From assembly GCF_000378485.1 (NCBI RefSeq), contig NZ_KB899966.1, forward strand, positions 1 through 64,000: a stretch of DNA of 64,000 nucleotides, given 5' to 3'. A model generated the notes under the pieces. It made no database searches, was not told where the DNA came from, and was given only the letters and a program-made list of their open reading frames with translations. The DNA is from Flavobacterium rivuli WB 3.3-2 = DSM 21788 (GTDB taxonomy: Bacteria > Bacteroidota > Bacteroidia > Flavobacteriales > Flavobacteriaceae). Shown here piece after piece: positions 33,424 through 43,265 of this stretch. Positions within the stretch are counted from its first letter, which is position 1. Each line of letters begins with the position of its first letter. Made by a program: the position numbers and the translations under genes.

Positions 33424-36156
33424 ATGCTAACAAATGGTGCCGATACCGATCATCTTCGTAAAGCCCTTGAGGCTTCCGGTACAGGTACTTGGTGCTTCGA
33501 CGTGGCTTCGGGAAAAATCTTTGCCGACGCTATAGCAAAACAACTGTTTGGCATTACAGCATCTACTACAACATACACACATTTGTTTGCACTGGCGCAC
33601 CCCGATGACAGGGAGGCAGTAAATAATGCAGTATTAACAGCTTTATCATTTGGTGTTTTAGATGTTACTTATAATACACTCAATGGCAGAATAACTGTAA
33701 AAGGTAAAAAATTTACCGACGAACATAGTGGTATACAAAGTTTTCATGGAACTGTTCGCCTTACAGTATTTAAAACGAAACCACTTGCAAAAGTAGCCAA
33801 AAATGAAGATACACTTAATGCCATTATTGAGCAATCGCCCATAGCAATCGCTCTATATGTGGGCCGCGAAATGGTAGTAGGCCTTGCTAATGATGTTATG
33901 CTTAATTTTTGGGGTAAAGATAAATCTATTATAGGGCAACGCCTTGAAATTGCAGTACCCGAACTTGAGGGGCAGCCATTTTTACAAATACTTGATAATG
34001 TATTTACTACGGGAGAAACTTACCAGGTTACTGAAGCCCCTGCAAAACTTGCCGTAAATGGTATTTTAGATATTTATTATTTTGATTTTACATACAAGCC
34101 CCTCTTTGACGATAAAGGTAAGGTCTATGCCATTATGAATATGGCGGTAGATGTATCTGACAGAATGCAATCTAAAGAACTATTACAGCAAAGTGAAGCC
34201 CGTTTCAGGACAATTACAGAGCAAAGCCCCATGGCAATAGGCCTGCTAAAAAGCAGGGACATGATTATTGAGTTAGGTAATGAAAAGATTTTTGAGGTGT
34301 GGGGCAAAGATGCTTCTATTGTAGGTGTACCTTTAATTGAAGCATTGCCAGAAATTGAGGGTCAGGGTTTTATAGATATTTTGAGAAATGTTTACGATAG
34401 CGGCATGGCCTATAAAGGCTATGATGTAGTTGCAAAACTTAGGCACAACGGAATTTTAACGGATGTGTATTTTGATTTTATTTATACACCGCTTAAAGAT
34501 GAAGATGGCAACGTATCTGGTATATTAATACTTGCTAATGATGTTACCCAGCGCATACAAACCATAAAAAAAATAGTGGAGAGTGAGGAGCGGTTTAAAG
34601 CCGTGATTTACTCTGCACAGGCAGCAATGGCCGTATTTAAGGGGCGCGATTTAGTTGCTGATATTGCCAACGATGCTTTTCTCGAATTTGTAGGCCGTAC
34701 AGAAAAAGAAATGATAGGCCGCCCGTTGCTGGAATCTATGCCGGAAATGGCAGGGCAATCGTCTATAGAATTAATGCATGAAGTATTTGATAAAGGTATT
34801 AAAACCCATCATTACGGCAGGCTAATATACATATTAAAAAATGGCGTTTTAACACCTAATTACTATAATGTAAGCTATACACCTTTGTTTGACAGTGAAG
34901 GTAATGTATATGCGGTGCTTGATATTGCTATTGATGTAACCGAATCTATTAAAGCACAACAGGCCATTGAAGAAGCTGAAGCATCTCTTAGGGGGGCGAT
35001 AGAACTGGCTGAATTAGGTACATGGAACCTTAATCCGCAAACAGGTATCCTAACTTATTCTGAAAGGATGTTAGAATGGTTTGGCTTCACGGGAGAACCT
35101 GAAAACCTGAGAGATGTGTACAATATTATTAATGACACCGACAGGGAAAGGATAGAAAAAGCAATATTAAGGGCGCTTGATCCTGAGTCTGACGGTATTT
35201 ACAATGAGGAATACACGATTGTAAACAGGGTTACAAAGCGCGAACGAATTTTACATGCCCAGGGTAAGGCGTTCTTTGATGCATCAGGAAAAGCATATAT
35301 GATTAGTGGTACCGCACAGGATATTACTACACAAAGAAAATTACAACTTGCTTTAGAGGGCGAAGTAAAAGCAAGAACTGTAGCACTGCAGGAAGCTAAC
35401 AAGGAACTCGAAGATATTAATTACAGGCTTGTTAATACAAATAAAGAGCTGGAACAATATGCTTATGTGGCAAGCCATGATTTGCAGGAGCCATTACGTA
35501 AAATAAGCATGTTTTCTAATTTATTAAGAGACCGGGATAAAGATAGTATACATAAATCTACTATTGATAAAATTGTGCGTTCATCTGAAAGAATGTCTCT
35601 GCTTATAAAAGACCTTTTAGAATTTTCGAGGCTATTAAATCCCGATACCCGTTTTGTGCGTACAAATATGCAAACAATTGTCAGTGCTATTATAACTGAT
35701 TTTGAATTGATGGTGGAGGAAAAGAAAGCTGAAATAATTGCAGATGTCCTGCCTACGATTGATGCAGTACCATTACAAATGAACCAGTTATTTTTTAATC
35801 TGATTGGTAACTCATTAAAATTTATAGGACCCGAAACTATACCTAAAATAATTATTGGCTGTAGAAAAATTGATAGGGAAGAGGTAAAACTATATTTACC
35901 ACAGCTAACAGATTATAACTATTATTGTTTCTCTGTAAAAGATAATGGTATTGGTATTGACGAACAGTATCAAAAACAAATTTTCGAAGTTTTTAAAAGG
36001 CTACACTCTCGTACCGAATATTCAGGTTCGGGTATTGGCTTGGCTATTTGCAGGCGCATAGCAGCAAATCATGGAGGTGCTATCTATATAGAGTCTGCAT
36101 TGGGCAAGGGTACAACTTTTAATGTTATCTTGCCAGAAAAGCAACCAGAGGAGTAA
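33424..36156 (+). CDS. Soluble multi-PAS sensor histidine kinase
   Basis: The 910-residue protein has no membrane helix or signal peptide. Five PAS domains (about 10-115, 127-250, 255-380, 386-510, 518-645) are followed by a coiled coil. A HisKA domain has 'YVASHDLQEPLRKISMFSNLL' (His685) and the ATPase domain has 'NLIGNSLKF', 'DNGIGI' and 'GSGIGLAIC'. PAS 2-4 are clearly internal copies of each other ('GREMVVGLAND', 'SRDMIIELGNE', 'GRDLVADIAND'). No cognate regulator is adjacent. The cue is unknown but must be cytoplasmic. Confidence 0.92.
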   Translation: MLTNGADTDHLRKALEASGTGTWCFDVASGKIFADAIAKQLFGITASTTTYTHLFALAHPDDREAVNNAVLTALSFGVLDVTYNTLNGRITVKGKKFTDEHSGIQSFHGTVRLTVFKTKPLAKVAKNEDTLNAIIEQSPIAIALYVGREMVVGLANDVMLNFWGKDKSIIGQRLEIAVPELEGQPFLQILDNVFTTGETYQVTEAPAKLAVNGILDIYYFDFTYKPLFDDKGKVYAIMNMAVDVSDRMQSKELLQQSEARFRTITEQSPMAIGLLKSRDMIIELGNEKIFEVWGKDASIVGVPLIEALPEIEGQGFIDILRNVYDSGMAYKGYDVVAKLRHNGILTDVYFDFIYTPLKDEDGNVSGILILANDVTQRIQTIKKIVESEERFKAVIYSAQAAMAVFKGRDLVADIANDAFLEFVGRTEKEMIGRPLLESMPEMAGQSSIELMHEVFDKGIKTHHYGRLIYILKNGVLTPNYYNVSYTPLFDSEGNVYAVLDIAIDVTESIKAQQAIEEAEASLRGAIELAELGTWNLNPQTGILTYSERMLEWFGFTGEPENLRDVYNIINDTDRERIEKAILRALDPESDGIYNEEYTIVNRVTKRERILHAQGKAFFDASGKAYMISGTAQDITTQRKLQLALEGEVKARTVALQEANKELEDINYRLVNTNKELEQYAYVASHDLQEPLRKISMFSNLLRDRDKDSIHKSTIDKIVRSSERMSLLIKDLLEFSRLLNPDTRFVRTNMQTIVSAIITDFELMVEEKKAEIIADVLPTIDAVPLQMNQLFFNLIGNSLKFIGPETIPKIIIGCRKIDREEVKLYLPQLTDYNYYCFSVKDNGIGIDEQYQKQIFEVFKRLHSRTEYSGSGIGLAICRRIAANHGGAIYIESALGKGTTFNVILPEKQPEE

Positions 36157-36167
36157 ACAAAAAATAG

Positions 36168-36770
36168 TTATATCCCTATTTTTCGTTTTAATTTAAGGAA
36201 AACAAGAGCAGTAGTGTAAGCATTTCCCCATGCTGTAAGCCTGTCACTCTTATCTATTTTTAGAGCATCGCACACATCATCCAGGCTGGTTCGTGTGTCA
36301 TCCGGCAGGCCTTTCCATCGTTGGTAAAGTGCATTTGTATCCATTAACGGGTTTTTAAGCCTGCCAAGGTCAAGACGTTTTAATGCCTGGTTAACCATCT
36401 CAATGTCAAGATTAACATTATGGCCCACTAATATTGAATCTTTTACAAAATTAAGAAACTGTATCATGCCTTCGGCTTCTACAACTTTTTCGCTACTAAG
36501 GTCTACAATACCATTGTTAAAAGCTATCGACTTTGGGCTAAACTTATCCTGCAGTATAGCAACTTCAAGAAAGTCGCCCACCTCAATACCATTCCCTACA
36601 ACGGCAATTGCACCAATAGATAATATTACATCTTCTTTAGCATCAACACCTGTAGTTTCCATATCAAAAACTACAAAACGCTTTTGTGCAGAATTATCAT
36701 CTGTATCAAATAAGTTAATATAATTTTTCCAAAACTGTGGGGTACTCCCGGTAAGCCATTCAAAAGCCAT
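36168..36770 (-). CDS. DnaQ-like 3'-5' exonuclease-fold protein with altered ExoIII motif
   Basis: The 200-residue protein keeps ExoI D36-x-E38 ('VFDMETTG') and the ExoII Asp122 ('GHNVNLDIEM'). In ExoIII the usual H-x4-D is replaced by Leu178 and Asn183 ('RLTAWGNAYTTAL', codons CTT and AAT). Two of five catalytic residues are therefore lost and activity is doubtful. It follows the cNMP/CBS/DUF294 gene by two bases. That pair is widely linked to symporter and acs genes in other phyla, so a role in a signalling complex rather than DNA repair is possible. Confidence 0.85.
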   Translation of the reverse strand: MAFEWLTGSTPQFWKNYINLFDTDDNSAQKRFVVFDMETTGVDAKEDVILSIGAIAVVGNGIEVGDFLEVAILQDKFSPKSIAFNNGIVDLSSEKVVEAEGMIQFLNFVKDSILVGHNVNLDIEMVNQALKRLDLGRLKNPLMDTNALYQRWKGLPDDTRTSLDDVCDALKIDKSDRLTAWGNAYTTALVFLKLKRKIGI

Positions 36771-36772
36771 AA

Positions 36773-38698
36773 TTAATTGATGTAGGTTAGTGAAAAGCGG
36801 TTTTTAATAAGGTCGTGAATATCACTAATAGGCTGAAAACAGTTTTTAAGTTTTACTTTATCATTTTTAGATAACTCACTTAAATTTAAATACCTGCCAT
36901 TAGAACTATTTACTAATCCTTCTTCTGTTCTAAAGCGTTGCAATACGTTAAAAGCCTCGGCACATTCTTCATAAAGATCGGCATGTTGCGGCTCTATATC
37001 GGCCAGTTTTTTAAAGCGATGGTAGGTATTAGTAATTTCAGTTTGCCCCTGACTTAGAGCTAAAAGCCTTGCAGCATCTATAAGAGGCTCAAGGGCACGG
37101 GCTTTTATATCAAAATAATCTTTATGTTCTCCGTCGCCTTCAACCAGAAACTGCCTGAAAAACCCAAGCGGTGGCGGGTTCTTTAGCGTATCATTGGCAA
37201 GAAAAGCAAAGAACTTTTTATTTCGTAAAATTCGTTCCTTAATAAGTTCTGTCAATGTGTCTTCAATAGCGGGGAAACCGTAAATAAAATCAAAATCAAA
37301 AAACAAAGTGCTTATCTCTACACCTTTTTCTGCCGGAGTATTAATCCAGGTGTTATATTGCTTAATCCAGTCTGTTAATGATTTACACCATTGCGGATTT
37401 CTTGCCATTATATTATGTGGCGAAAATTCGTACCCCACTTTGCTAAGCGATTCAGTAACCAATTCTGCAAGTTCTAAAAAATAACGTTTAACACTTTCAT
37501 ACTGTTCTGGCTGTACATCTTCAAAAACCAATGCATTATCCTGGTCTGTAAGTAATAATTGCTCTTTACGTCCCTGGCTACCTATGTTTATCCATGTAAA
37601 GCGAACAGGGGGGTGGGTACCCATTTTTAGTACTGCAAGCTCTATGGCTCTTCGTGTTAATGCTATATTAATCTCTGCAACAATGTTAGACATGTGCGAG
37701 ATAGGAATGTTTTTATCTATAGAACTTTGTATAAGGTCGGTAAGTTTTTCACGAACATACTTAAGTTCTTTATTATTAGTTGCCCTGCGGGTTTGTTTTA
37801 AAAGTACCCCCGGTGTGTTTGCTTGTGCTGCCACTACATCATGCTCTGATATTATGCCGCTTACTGCAGATTTATCGCTACCATCGCGGGTTACACACAA
37901 GTGGCCCACATCATGCTTAAGCATAATCATTTGCGCTTCTGCAACCGATATATTCTCCGGAACTGTAATTACCGGGCTTGTCATAACTTCCTGAGCCTCG
38001 GCAGTAATAGGAAAAAGGCCGGTAGCAATTTTAGAACGAAGATCCCTGTCGGTAATAATACCAACAGGCAGCTGGTTTTGCTGGATTATCACACTACCTA
38101 TGGCACTGTTTGCCATTGTTTTAGCAATAAACATCAAAACATCATCCGGATTAGCAGTAATGGGGTTCCGTGTGTATTTAATGGGTTGGAAGTATTGTAT
38201 GTCTGCATCCTGCTCATTAAATATTGTATTTTCCGATAATAAACGCCCGCTACGTTCCTTATCATAAGGATTACGTGTTTGCGAAGCAAAACTTTCAAGC
38301 AAAAATTCGAGTACTTTTGGATTTTGCGTTACGTACGGCTGAAAAACCTTTATAGGAATACCATATATTATAGCTTCTTCGCGGGCACGGGCAGTCATCA
38401 AATAGTCATTCTTAGCAAAAAAAGGGCGCAGGCCGAGAATATCACCTTCATCACACTTATCTATTAGAGTCTCTTCAGCGTCAGACGTAAGAGAAAGTCC
38501 TAAAGCCCCATCTTTAACTATATAAAAATCAGAATGTGTGGTATCACCTCCTTTAAAGAGCACCTGGTTTTTTTCGAGATACACAACTTTACATTGCAGT
38601 GCAATATCAAGCAGCTCAGCAGGCGTAAGGCTACTAAAGGGCGGGTAGTGCTTTAAAAAATCGGCAACATTTTGAGCAACAGGGTTTTTCATTACCAC
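36773..38698 (-). CDS. cNMP-binding/CBS/DUF294 nucleotidyltransferase-like protein
   Basis: The 641-residue protein has three parts. A cyclic-nucleotide-binding domain (about 1-130) comes first, and two CBS repeats follow (about 165-290; 'VMTSPVITVPENISVAEAQ'). A GlnD-like nucleotidyltransferase domain ('GSQGRKEQLLLTDQDNALVF', about 372-391) ends with the DUF294 C-terminal helical part. The G-S...R-E...D-x-D pattern implies a working NTase site. It may uridylylate or adenylylate a partner protein in response to adenylates. An alternative start lies two codons inside. Confidence 0.9.
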   Translation of the reverse strand: MVMKNPVAQNVADFLKHYPPFSSLTPAELLDIALQCKVVYLEKNQVLFKGGDTTHSDFYIVKDGALGLSLTSDAEETLIDKCDEGDILGLRPFFAKNDYLMTARAREEAIIYGIPIKVFQPYVTQNPKVLEFLLESFASQTRNPYDKERSGRLLSENTIFNEQDADIQYFQPIKYTRNPITANPDDVLMFIAKTMANSAIGSVIIQQNQLPVGIITDRDLRSKIATGLFPITAEAQEVMTSPVITVPENISVAEAQMIMLKHDVGHLCVTRDGSDKSAVSGIISEHDVVAAQANTPGVLLKQTRRATNNKELKYVREKLTDLIQSSIDKNIPISHMSNIVAEINIALTRRAIELAVLKMGTHPPVRFTWINIGSQGRKEQLLLTDQDNALVFEDVQPEQYESVKRYFLELAELVTESLSKVGYEFSPHNIMARNPQWCKSLTDWIKQYNTWINTPAEKGVEISTLFFDFDFIYGFPAIEDTLTELIKERILRNKKFFAFLANDTLKNPPPLGFFRQFLVEGDGEHKDYFDIKARALEPLIDAARLLALSQGQTEITNTYHRFKKLADIEPQHADLYEECAEAFNVLQRFRTEEGLVNSSNGRYLNLSELSKNDKVKLKNCFQPISDIHDLIKNRFSLTYIN

Positions 38699-38800
38699 TA
38701 AATTTATGCTAAAAATACTGTTTTTTAAGTATATCCAAAAGAAATGCTAATGTGAAAAACACAAAGATTTGTTAAATTTATTTTGTTAAAGCATTAGCCC

Positions 38801-38830
38801 TTGGCTGTATGCTCTAAGTTGCTACCTTTA
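38801..38830 (+). promoter_or_regulatory. Promoter of the DUF2911 gene
   Basis: TTG (38801-38803), 19 bases, TACCTTTA (38823-38830): one base off the -7 consensus with the correct spacing, 23 bases before the start codon. Confidence 0.6.
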
Positions 38831-38853
38831 CATAATAACACAAATTTATAACA

Positions 38854-39366
38854 ATGAAATTTACAACGAAAATTGCCATACTATTTATGGCTGTATTTAC
38901 AACATCTATGGCTGTAGCACAGGAAAAAAAACCTGCAAGCCCGGCAGCTACTGCAACAGGAACAATTAACGGATCTGTAGTAACTGTTAACTACAGCAGC
39001 CCATTTGTAAAAGGCAGGACTATTTGGGGCGAACTTGTGCCTTATGGTAAGGTATGGCGTGCAGGTGCTAATGCTGCTACAACTTTTGAAACAAGCAAAA
39101 CTGTAAAAGTTGAAGGTAAAGACCTGGCTGCAGGAAAATATACTTTTTTTGTAATACCGGAAAAAGATGGTAAAGCAACGGTAATATTTAATAAAGAAAT
39201 TACCGACCTGAATCCGTTTAATTATGATGAAAAGAAAGATGCTTTAAGAGTTTCTGTAAAAACAAAAAAATCGGCTAAACCATTTGAAAGTCTGGTTTAT
39301 ACAGTTGGTAAAAATAATGTAACTCTTAGTTGGGAAAATCTTGAAATTCCTGTTAGTATAAAATAA
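38854..39366 (+). CDS. DUF2911 secreted protein
   Basis: The 170-residue protein has a signal peptide of about 22 residues (ending AVAQ). The DUF2911 hallmark follows: 'VTVNYSSPFVKGRTIWGELVPYGKVWRAGANAATTFETSKTV', and later 'GKYTFFVIPEKDGKATVIFNKE'. This family is abundant in Bacteroidota, predicted periplasmic or outer membrane, with no known function. It stands alone between its own promoter and terminator. Confidence 0.92.
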   Translation: MKFTTKIAILFMAVFTTSMAVAQEKKPASPAATATGTINGSVVTVNYSSPFVKGRTIWGELVPYGKVWRAGANAATTFETSKTVKVEGKDLAAGKYTFFVIPEKDGKATVIFNKEITDLNPFNYDEKKDALRVSVKTKKSAKPFESLVYTVGKNNVTLSWENLEIPVSIK

Positions 39367-39387
39367 GCACTCATATAATATATTAAG

Positions 39388-39421
39388 AGTCCGTTATATT
39401 AAGGTATAGCGGACTTTTTTA
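39388..39421 (+). terminator. Terminator of the DUF2911 gene
   Basis: An 11-bp stem (39388-39398 with 39405-39415, one G-U pair) has a 6-base loop and is followed by T at 39415-39420. Confidence 0.88.
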
Positions 39422-39614
39422 TATTAATTAAACAGATTACTCAAAGGTTTTTGCTATTTTATATTTTACATAATATACATTATAAGTCAAACTGAATGAA
39501 TTTAAAAGGAGGGATGTTTTAGCTATTTTACAATATAAAATTATAGACTTTAAATGTATTACCATGCTTCTGTAATCGTCTACTTTATTTACCTTGCGGC
39601 AAATTTTAAAAACT

Positions 39615-40187
39615 ATGTCGGCCAACTATATTGTAGATACACAAATAACAGATAAAATTTATAGCGTACAGGAAATTATGTACCGTGATTTTGAACGTTG
39701 CACATTTACCAATTGCGATTTTACACAGGCAGATTTTCTTGGTGTTGCCTTTACCGATTGTATTTTTATTTCTTGCAATTTTAAAGAAGCTAAAATAAAC
39801 TATGTTTCGCTACGCGATGCATCGTTTACTAATTGCAATTTTACAAGCGTAAATTTTGCAATGGTTGATGATTTATTATTTAGTGTAGAATTTAAAGACT
39901 GTATACTCGACTATGCAAAATTTTACACCTTAAAGCTTAAAGGAACTTTATTTACTAATTGTAGTTTAACGGCTGTAGATTTTATGAAATCTGATCTTAC
40001 AGATGTTATATTCGATAATTGCAACCTGCACAAAAGCGTTTTTAGCGACACAATTGCTAATAAAACTGATTTTACTACCAGTTATAACTTTACAATAGAT
40101 CCTGAAAGGAACAAATTAAAAAAGGCAAAGTTCTCGCAGGCAGGACTTAAGGGTCTTTTAGAGAAGTATGATTTAATAATTAAGTAA
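39615..40187 (+). CDS. Pentapeptide-repeat protein
   Basis: The protein has 190 residues from the ATG at 39615; a TTG at 39594 is less likely because it lies where a promoter -7 would be. About 25 pentapeptide repeats of the A/C-(D/N)-(L/F)-x-x type run from residue 25 to 150 ('CTFTNCDFTQADFLG', 'CNFTSVNFAMVDD'), giving a right-handed four-sided helix. The central residues are mostly Phe. Qnr-like DNA mimics share the fold, but nothing here shows that function. The C-terminal 'LKGLLEKYDLIIK' is conserved in the group. Confidence 0.85.
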   Translation: MSANYIVDTQITDKIYSVQEIMYRDFERCTFTNCDFTQADFLGVAFTDCIFISCNFKEAKINYVSLRDASFTNCNFTSVNFAMVDDLLFSVEFKDCILDYAKFYTLKLKGTLFTNCSLTAVDFMKSDLTDVIFDNCNLHKSVFSDTIANKTDFTTSYNFTIDPERNKLKKAKFSQAGLKGLLEKYDLIIK

Positions 40188-40227
40188 ATTTAGCCCGTAT
40201 TCATTAGGAATATAGTAACATTTAGTT

Positions 40228-40313
40228 TACATTTGCAGCTTACTATTAATCATGTTATGGGTTTTTAGTATTTAAGACCCGGGGGCTTCCACCATCGGGT
40301 CTTTGCTTTTTTA
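40228..40313 (+). ncRNA. Possible short transcription unit with micro-ORF and terminator
   Basis: TACATTTG (40228-40235) is a perfect -7 element. About 40 bases later a hairpin (AAGACCCG 40274-40281 with CGGGTCTT 40296-40303) is followed by a T-rich run. The predicted RNA is only about 70 nt and contains a 7-codon frame MLWVFSI (40252-40275) whose stop enters the hairpin. No gene on this strand follows, since glyA is on the other strand. It may be a small RNA or a stranded attenuator. The rest of 40188-40515 holds only the glyA terminator. Confidence 0.4.
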
Positions 40314-40463
40314 TATAGGTTTGTAATTTTAATTTCTTCAAAAATTAAAATCTGTATTACTCCTTAAAAATTTTCCTTAACTTATTATTGACATATGGAG
40401 TATCATCTTTGCAGATTCTCTTTATAGATATTCAACGTCGCAGATGTACCTTTGATTAGCAAA

Positions 40464-40490
40464 CATAAAAAATCCCTCTTACGAGGGATT
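40464..40490 (-). terminator. Terminator of glyA
   Basis: A perfect 8-bp stem (40471-40478 with 40483-40490) with a TTAC loop is followed on the minus strand by T (opposite 40464-40472). It lies 26 bases beyond the glyA stop. Confidence 0.9.
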
Positions 40491-40515
40491 CTAACATAAT
40501 ATAAGCAGGTCAATA

Positions 40516-41790
40516 TTAATAAACAAATATTGGCCTTTCGCTCATCATCTCATTCACTTCATCAGCCACTTCTTCAAGAACAGCCTCATCAGTATGGTTT
40601 GTAATAACTCTGTCTATAAGATTAACAATAGTTTCCATATCAGCTTCAACAAGTCCGCGTGTAGTTATAGCAGCCGTACCAATACGGATACCCGATGTTA
40701 CAAACGGAGATTTATCATCAAACGGAACCATATTCTTGTTTACAGTAATTTCAGCTTTTACAAGGGCATTTTCGGCATCTTTACCAGAGATGTTTTTGTT
40801 TCTAAGGTCGATAAGCATCATGTGGTTATCAGTACCTCCAGATATAATATCATAACCTCTTTTAACAAAAGCTTCGGCCATAACTTTGGCATTTTTTTGT
40901 ACCTGCCTTGCGTATGTAAAGAACTCATCAGATAATGCTTCGCCAAAAGCAACAGCCTTAGCAGCAATAATGTGCTCTAAAGGCCCACCCTGGTTACCTG
41001 GGAAAACAGCAAGGTCTAATAAAGAAGACATCATTCTTATTTCTCCTTTAGGAGTCGTAAGACCAAATGGGTTTTCAAAGTCTTTACCCATTAATATAAG
41101 CCCTCCCCTTGGCCCTCTCAGGGTTTTATGAGTTGTAGTAGTAACTACATGGCAATGAGGTAAAGGGTCGTTCATTAAGCCTTTAGCAATAAGCCCTGCA
41201 GGGTGTGCAATATCGGCAAATAAAAATGCGCCCACGCTGTCAGCTATTTGACGAAAACGCTCAAAATCCATATCACGTGAGTATGCCGAGGCACCTGCAA
41301 TAATTAGTTTTGGTTTTTCTCTTTCAGCAATTTCCTGTATCTTATCATAGTTTAAACGACCTGTTTCCTTTTCAACGCCATAAAATACAGGAACATATAG
41401 TTTTCCTGAAAAGTTTACGGGAGAACCGTGTGTTAAATGGCCACCGTGGGAAAGGTCGAAACCTAAAATTTTATCACCCGGCTTAATAAAAGCATGAAAT
41501 ACCGATGCATTAGCCTGAGAACCTGAGTGTGGCTGTACGTTAGCATACTCTGCGCCGAACAGTGCTTTTGCCCTGTCTATAGCTATTTGCTCTACAACAT
41601 CTACTACTTCGCATCCACCATAATATCTTTTGCCCGGGTATCCCTCGGCATATTTATTAGTTAGCACAGATCCTGCAGCTTCCATTACCTGGTCGCTTAC
41701 AAAGTTTTCAGATGCAATTAGTTCCAGGCCGTGTATCTGCCTGTCCTGCTCTTCAAGAATAAGGTCGAAAATTTGTTCGTCGCGTTGCAT
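40516..41790 (-). CDS. glyA: Serine hydroxymethyltransferase
   Basis: The protein has 424 residues from the ATG at 41790; the frame is open 34 codons further upstream, but that part is non-homologous. The PLP enzyme interconverts serine and glycine with tetrahydrofolate. '[37 protein letters not shown]' is the N-terminal signature, and '[16 protein letters not shown]' carries the PLP-binding Lys. Length is standard for the family. It is divergent from fahA with 108 bases between start codons. Confidence 0.97.
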   Translation of the reverse strand: MQRDEQIFDLILEEQDRQIHGLELIASENFVSDQVMEAAGSVLTNKYAEGYPGKRYYGGCEVVDVVEQIAIDRAKALFGAEYANVQPHSGSQANASVFHAFIKPGDKILGFDLSHGGHLTHGSPVNFSGKLYVPVFYGVEKETGRLNYDKIQEIAEREKPKLIIAGASAYSRDMDFERFRQIADSVGAFLFADIAHPAGLIAKGLMNDPLPHCHVVTTTTHKTLRGPRGGLILMGKDFENPFGLTTPKGEIRMMSSLLDLAVFPGNQGGPLEHIIAAKAVAFGEALSDEFFTYARQVQKNAKVMAEAFVKRGYDIISGGTDNHMMLIDLRNKNISGKDAENALVKAEITVNKNMVPFDDKSPFVTSGIRIGTAAITTRGLVEADMETIVNLIDRVITNHTDEAVLEEVADEVNEMMSERPIFVY

Positions 41791-41898
41791 TGTATAATTT
41801 TTCGTTAATTTGCCGACAAAAATACAAAAAACGTTTGTTAAAACGAGATATGCAACTATATTTGATAACGCAATAAAGCAAGAAACACACATACAACT

Positions 41899-43185
41899 AT
41901 GCCGCTAATAGCAAACAACCCTAATAGAAAATCCTGGCTTAATGTACCTAAAGACAGCGATTTCCCCATACAAAACATTCCTTTTGGTGTGTTTATAACT
42001 AAAGATGATGTAGTAACTATAGGTACACGCATAGGCGACAACGCTATAGATCTTGGCGCTTTGCAGCAACTTAATTATTTTGAAGGTATAGAACTTACCG
42101 ATGATATGTTTATGCAGGATACGCTAAACGATTTTATATCAGATGGTAAGAAAACATGGCGACTTGTGCGTAACCGAATTGCTGAATTATTTGATATTAA
42201 CAATGCAAAATTAAAAGATAATGAAGCCCACAGGGAAGTTGTTATTTTTAATATAGAAGATGTAGAAATGCAATTGCCTGTACTTATAGGTGATTATACC
42301 GATTTTTACAGTAGTAAAGAACATGCTACAAATGTAGGGATGATGTTTCGTGATCCTGAAAATGCTTTGCTGCCTAACTGGCTGCATTTGCCTGTGGGGT
42401 ATCATGGCAGGTCGTCTACCATTGTACCTTCGGGTATACCGGTACACAGGCCATTAGGACAAACGTTACCAAATGGTGAGAGCAAACCCGTTTTTGGTCC
42501 GTCTAAACTGGTAGATTTTGAGCTTGAAATGGCTTTTATTACTACCGATGCCAATGTAATGGGCGAAACCATTCCTGTGGAGGAAGCCGAAGAGCATATT
42601 TTTGGGCTTGTGTTATTTAACGACTGGAGTGCGCGCGACATCCAGAAATGGGAATACGTGCCGCTTGGGCCATTCTTAGCCAAAAATTTTGCATCGTCTA
42701 TGTCGCCATGGATTGTTACGCTTGATGCTTTGGAACCTTTCCGTACTAAGGGGCCGGAGCAGGACCCACAGCCTATGGAATATTTACAACAACAGGGCGA
42801 GCACGCATTTGATATTAAACTTCAGGTAGCTATAGAGCCTGAAGATAGTGAAGAAACCATAGTTAGCAACTCTAACTTTAAGTACATGTACTGGAGTATG
42901 AGCCAGCAGCTTGCACACCATACCATAAATGGCTGCCGTATTAATAGTGGCGACCTTATGGGCAGCGGAACAATATCCGGACCTACGCCGGATAGTTTTG
43001 GGTCGATGCTGGAACTAAGCTGGGGCGGTAAAAACCCTGTAAAACTTAATGACGGCAGCGAACGTAAATTTATTAATGATGGCGATACCGTTATTATGCG
43101 CGGCCATTGTGAGAACGATACTATACGTATAGGCTTTGGCGAAGTTTGTAGTAAGCTTCTCCCTCCCTTTATTAAACATAAATAG
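41899..43185 (+). CDS. fahA: Fumarylacetoacetase
   Basis: The 428-residue protein has an N-terminal SH3-like FAH_N domain (about 15-120) and a C-terminal FAH domain ('[20 protein letters not shown]', '[16 protein letters not shown]', '[10 protein letters not shown]', '[24 protein letters not shown]'). It cleaves fumarylacetoacetate to fumarate and acetoacetate, the last step of tyrosine and phenylalanine breakdown. The other pathway genes are not adjacent. The acidic metal ligands in 'DFELEM' are intact. Confidence 0.95.
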   Translation: MPLIANNPNRKSWLNVPKDSDFPIQNIPFGVFITKDDVVTIGTRIGDNAIDLGALQQLNYFEGIELTDDMFMQDTLNDFISDGKKTWRLVRNRIAELFDINNAKLKDNEAHREVVIFNIEDVEMQLPVLIGDYTDFYSSKEHATNVGMMFRDPENALLPNWLHLPVGYHGRSSTIVPSGIPVHRPLGQTLPNGESKPVFGPSKLVDFELEMAFITTDANVMGETIPVEEAEEHIFGLVLFNDWSARDIQKWEYVPLGPFLAKNFASSMSPWIVTLDALEPFRTKGPEQDPQPMEYLQQQGEHAFDIKLQVAIEPEDSEETIVSNSNFKYMYWSMSQQLAHHTINGCRINSGDLMGSGTISGPTPDSFGSMLELSWGGKNPVKLNDGSERKFINDGDTVIMRGHCENDTIRIGFGEVCSKLLPPFIKHK

Positions 43186-43204
43186 TATTTACTAATAATA
43201 CTTC

Positions 43205-43265
43205 AGACACGAATTTTACTAATTAGCATGAATTAAATTTGTGAGAATTTGTGAAATTCGTGTCT
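43205..43265. repeat. Interspersed hairpin repeat after fahA
   Basis: An imperfect 61-base hairpin has arms AGACACGAATTTTACTAATT and the inverse ending GAAATTCGTGTCT. It is the same family as 16729-16788, with a variant end (AGACACGAA for AGCCACGAA). It may help end fahA transcription. Confidence 0.6.

Noticed and set aside
41791-41892. N-terminal extension of glyA by 34 codons
   Set aside because: The hydrophobic extension ([10 protein letters not shown]...) is absent from the family; ATG at 41790 gives the standard 424-residue enzyme.
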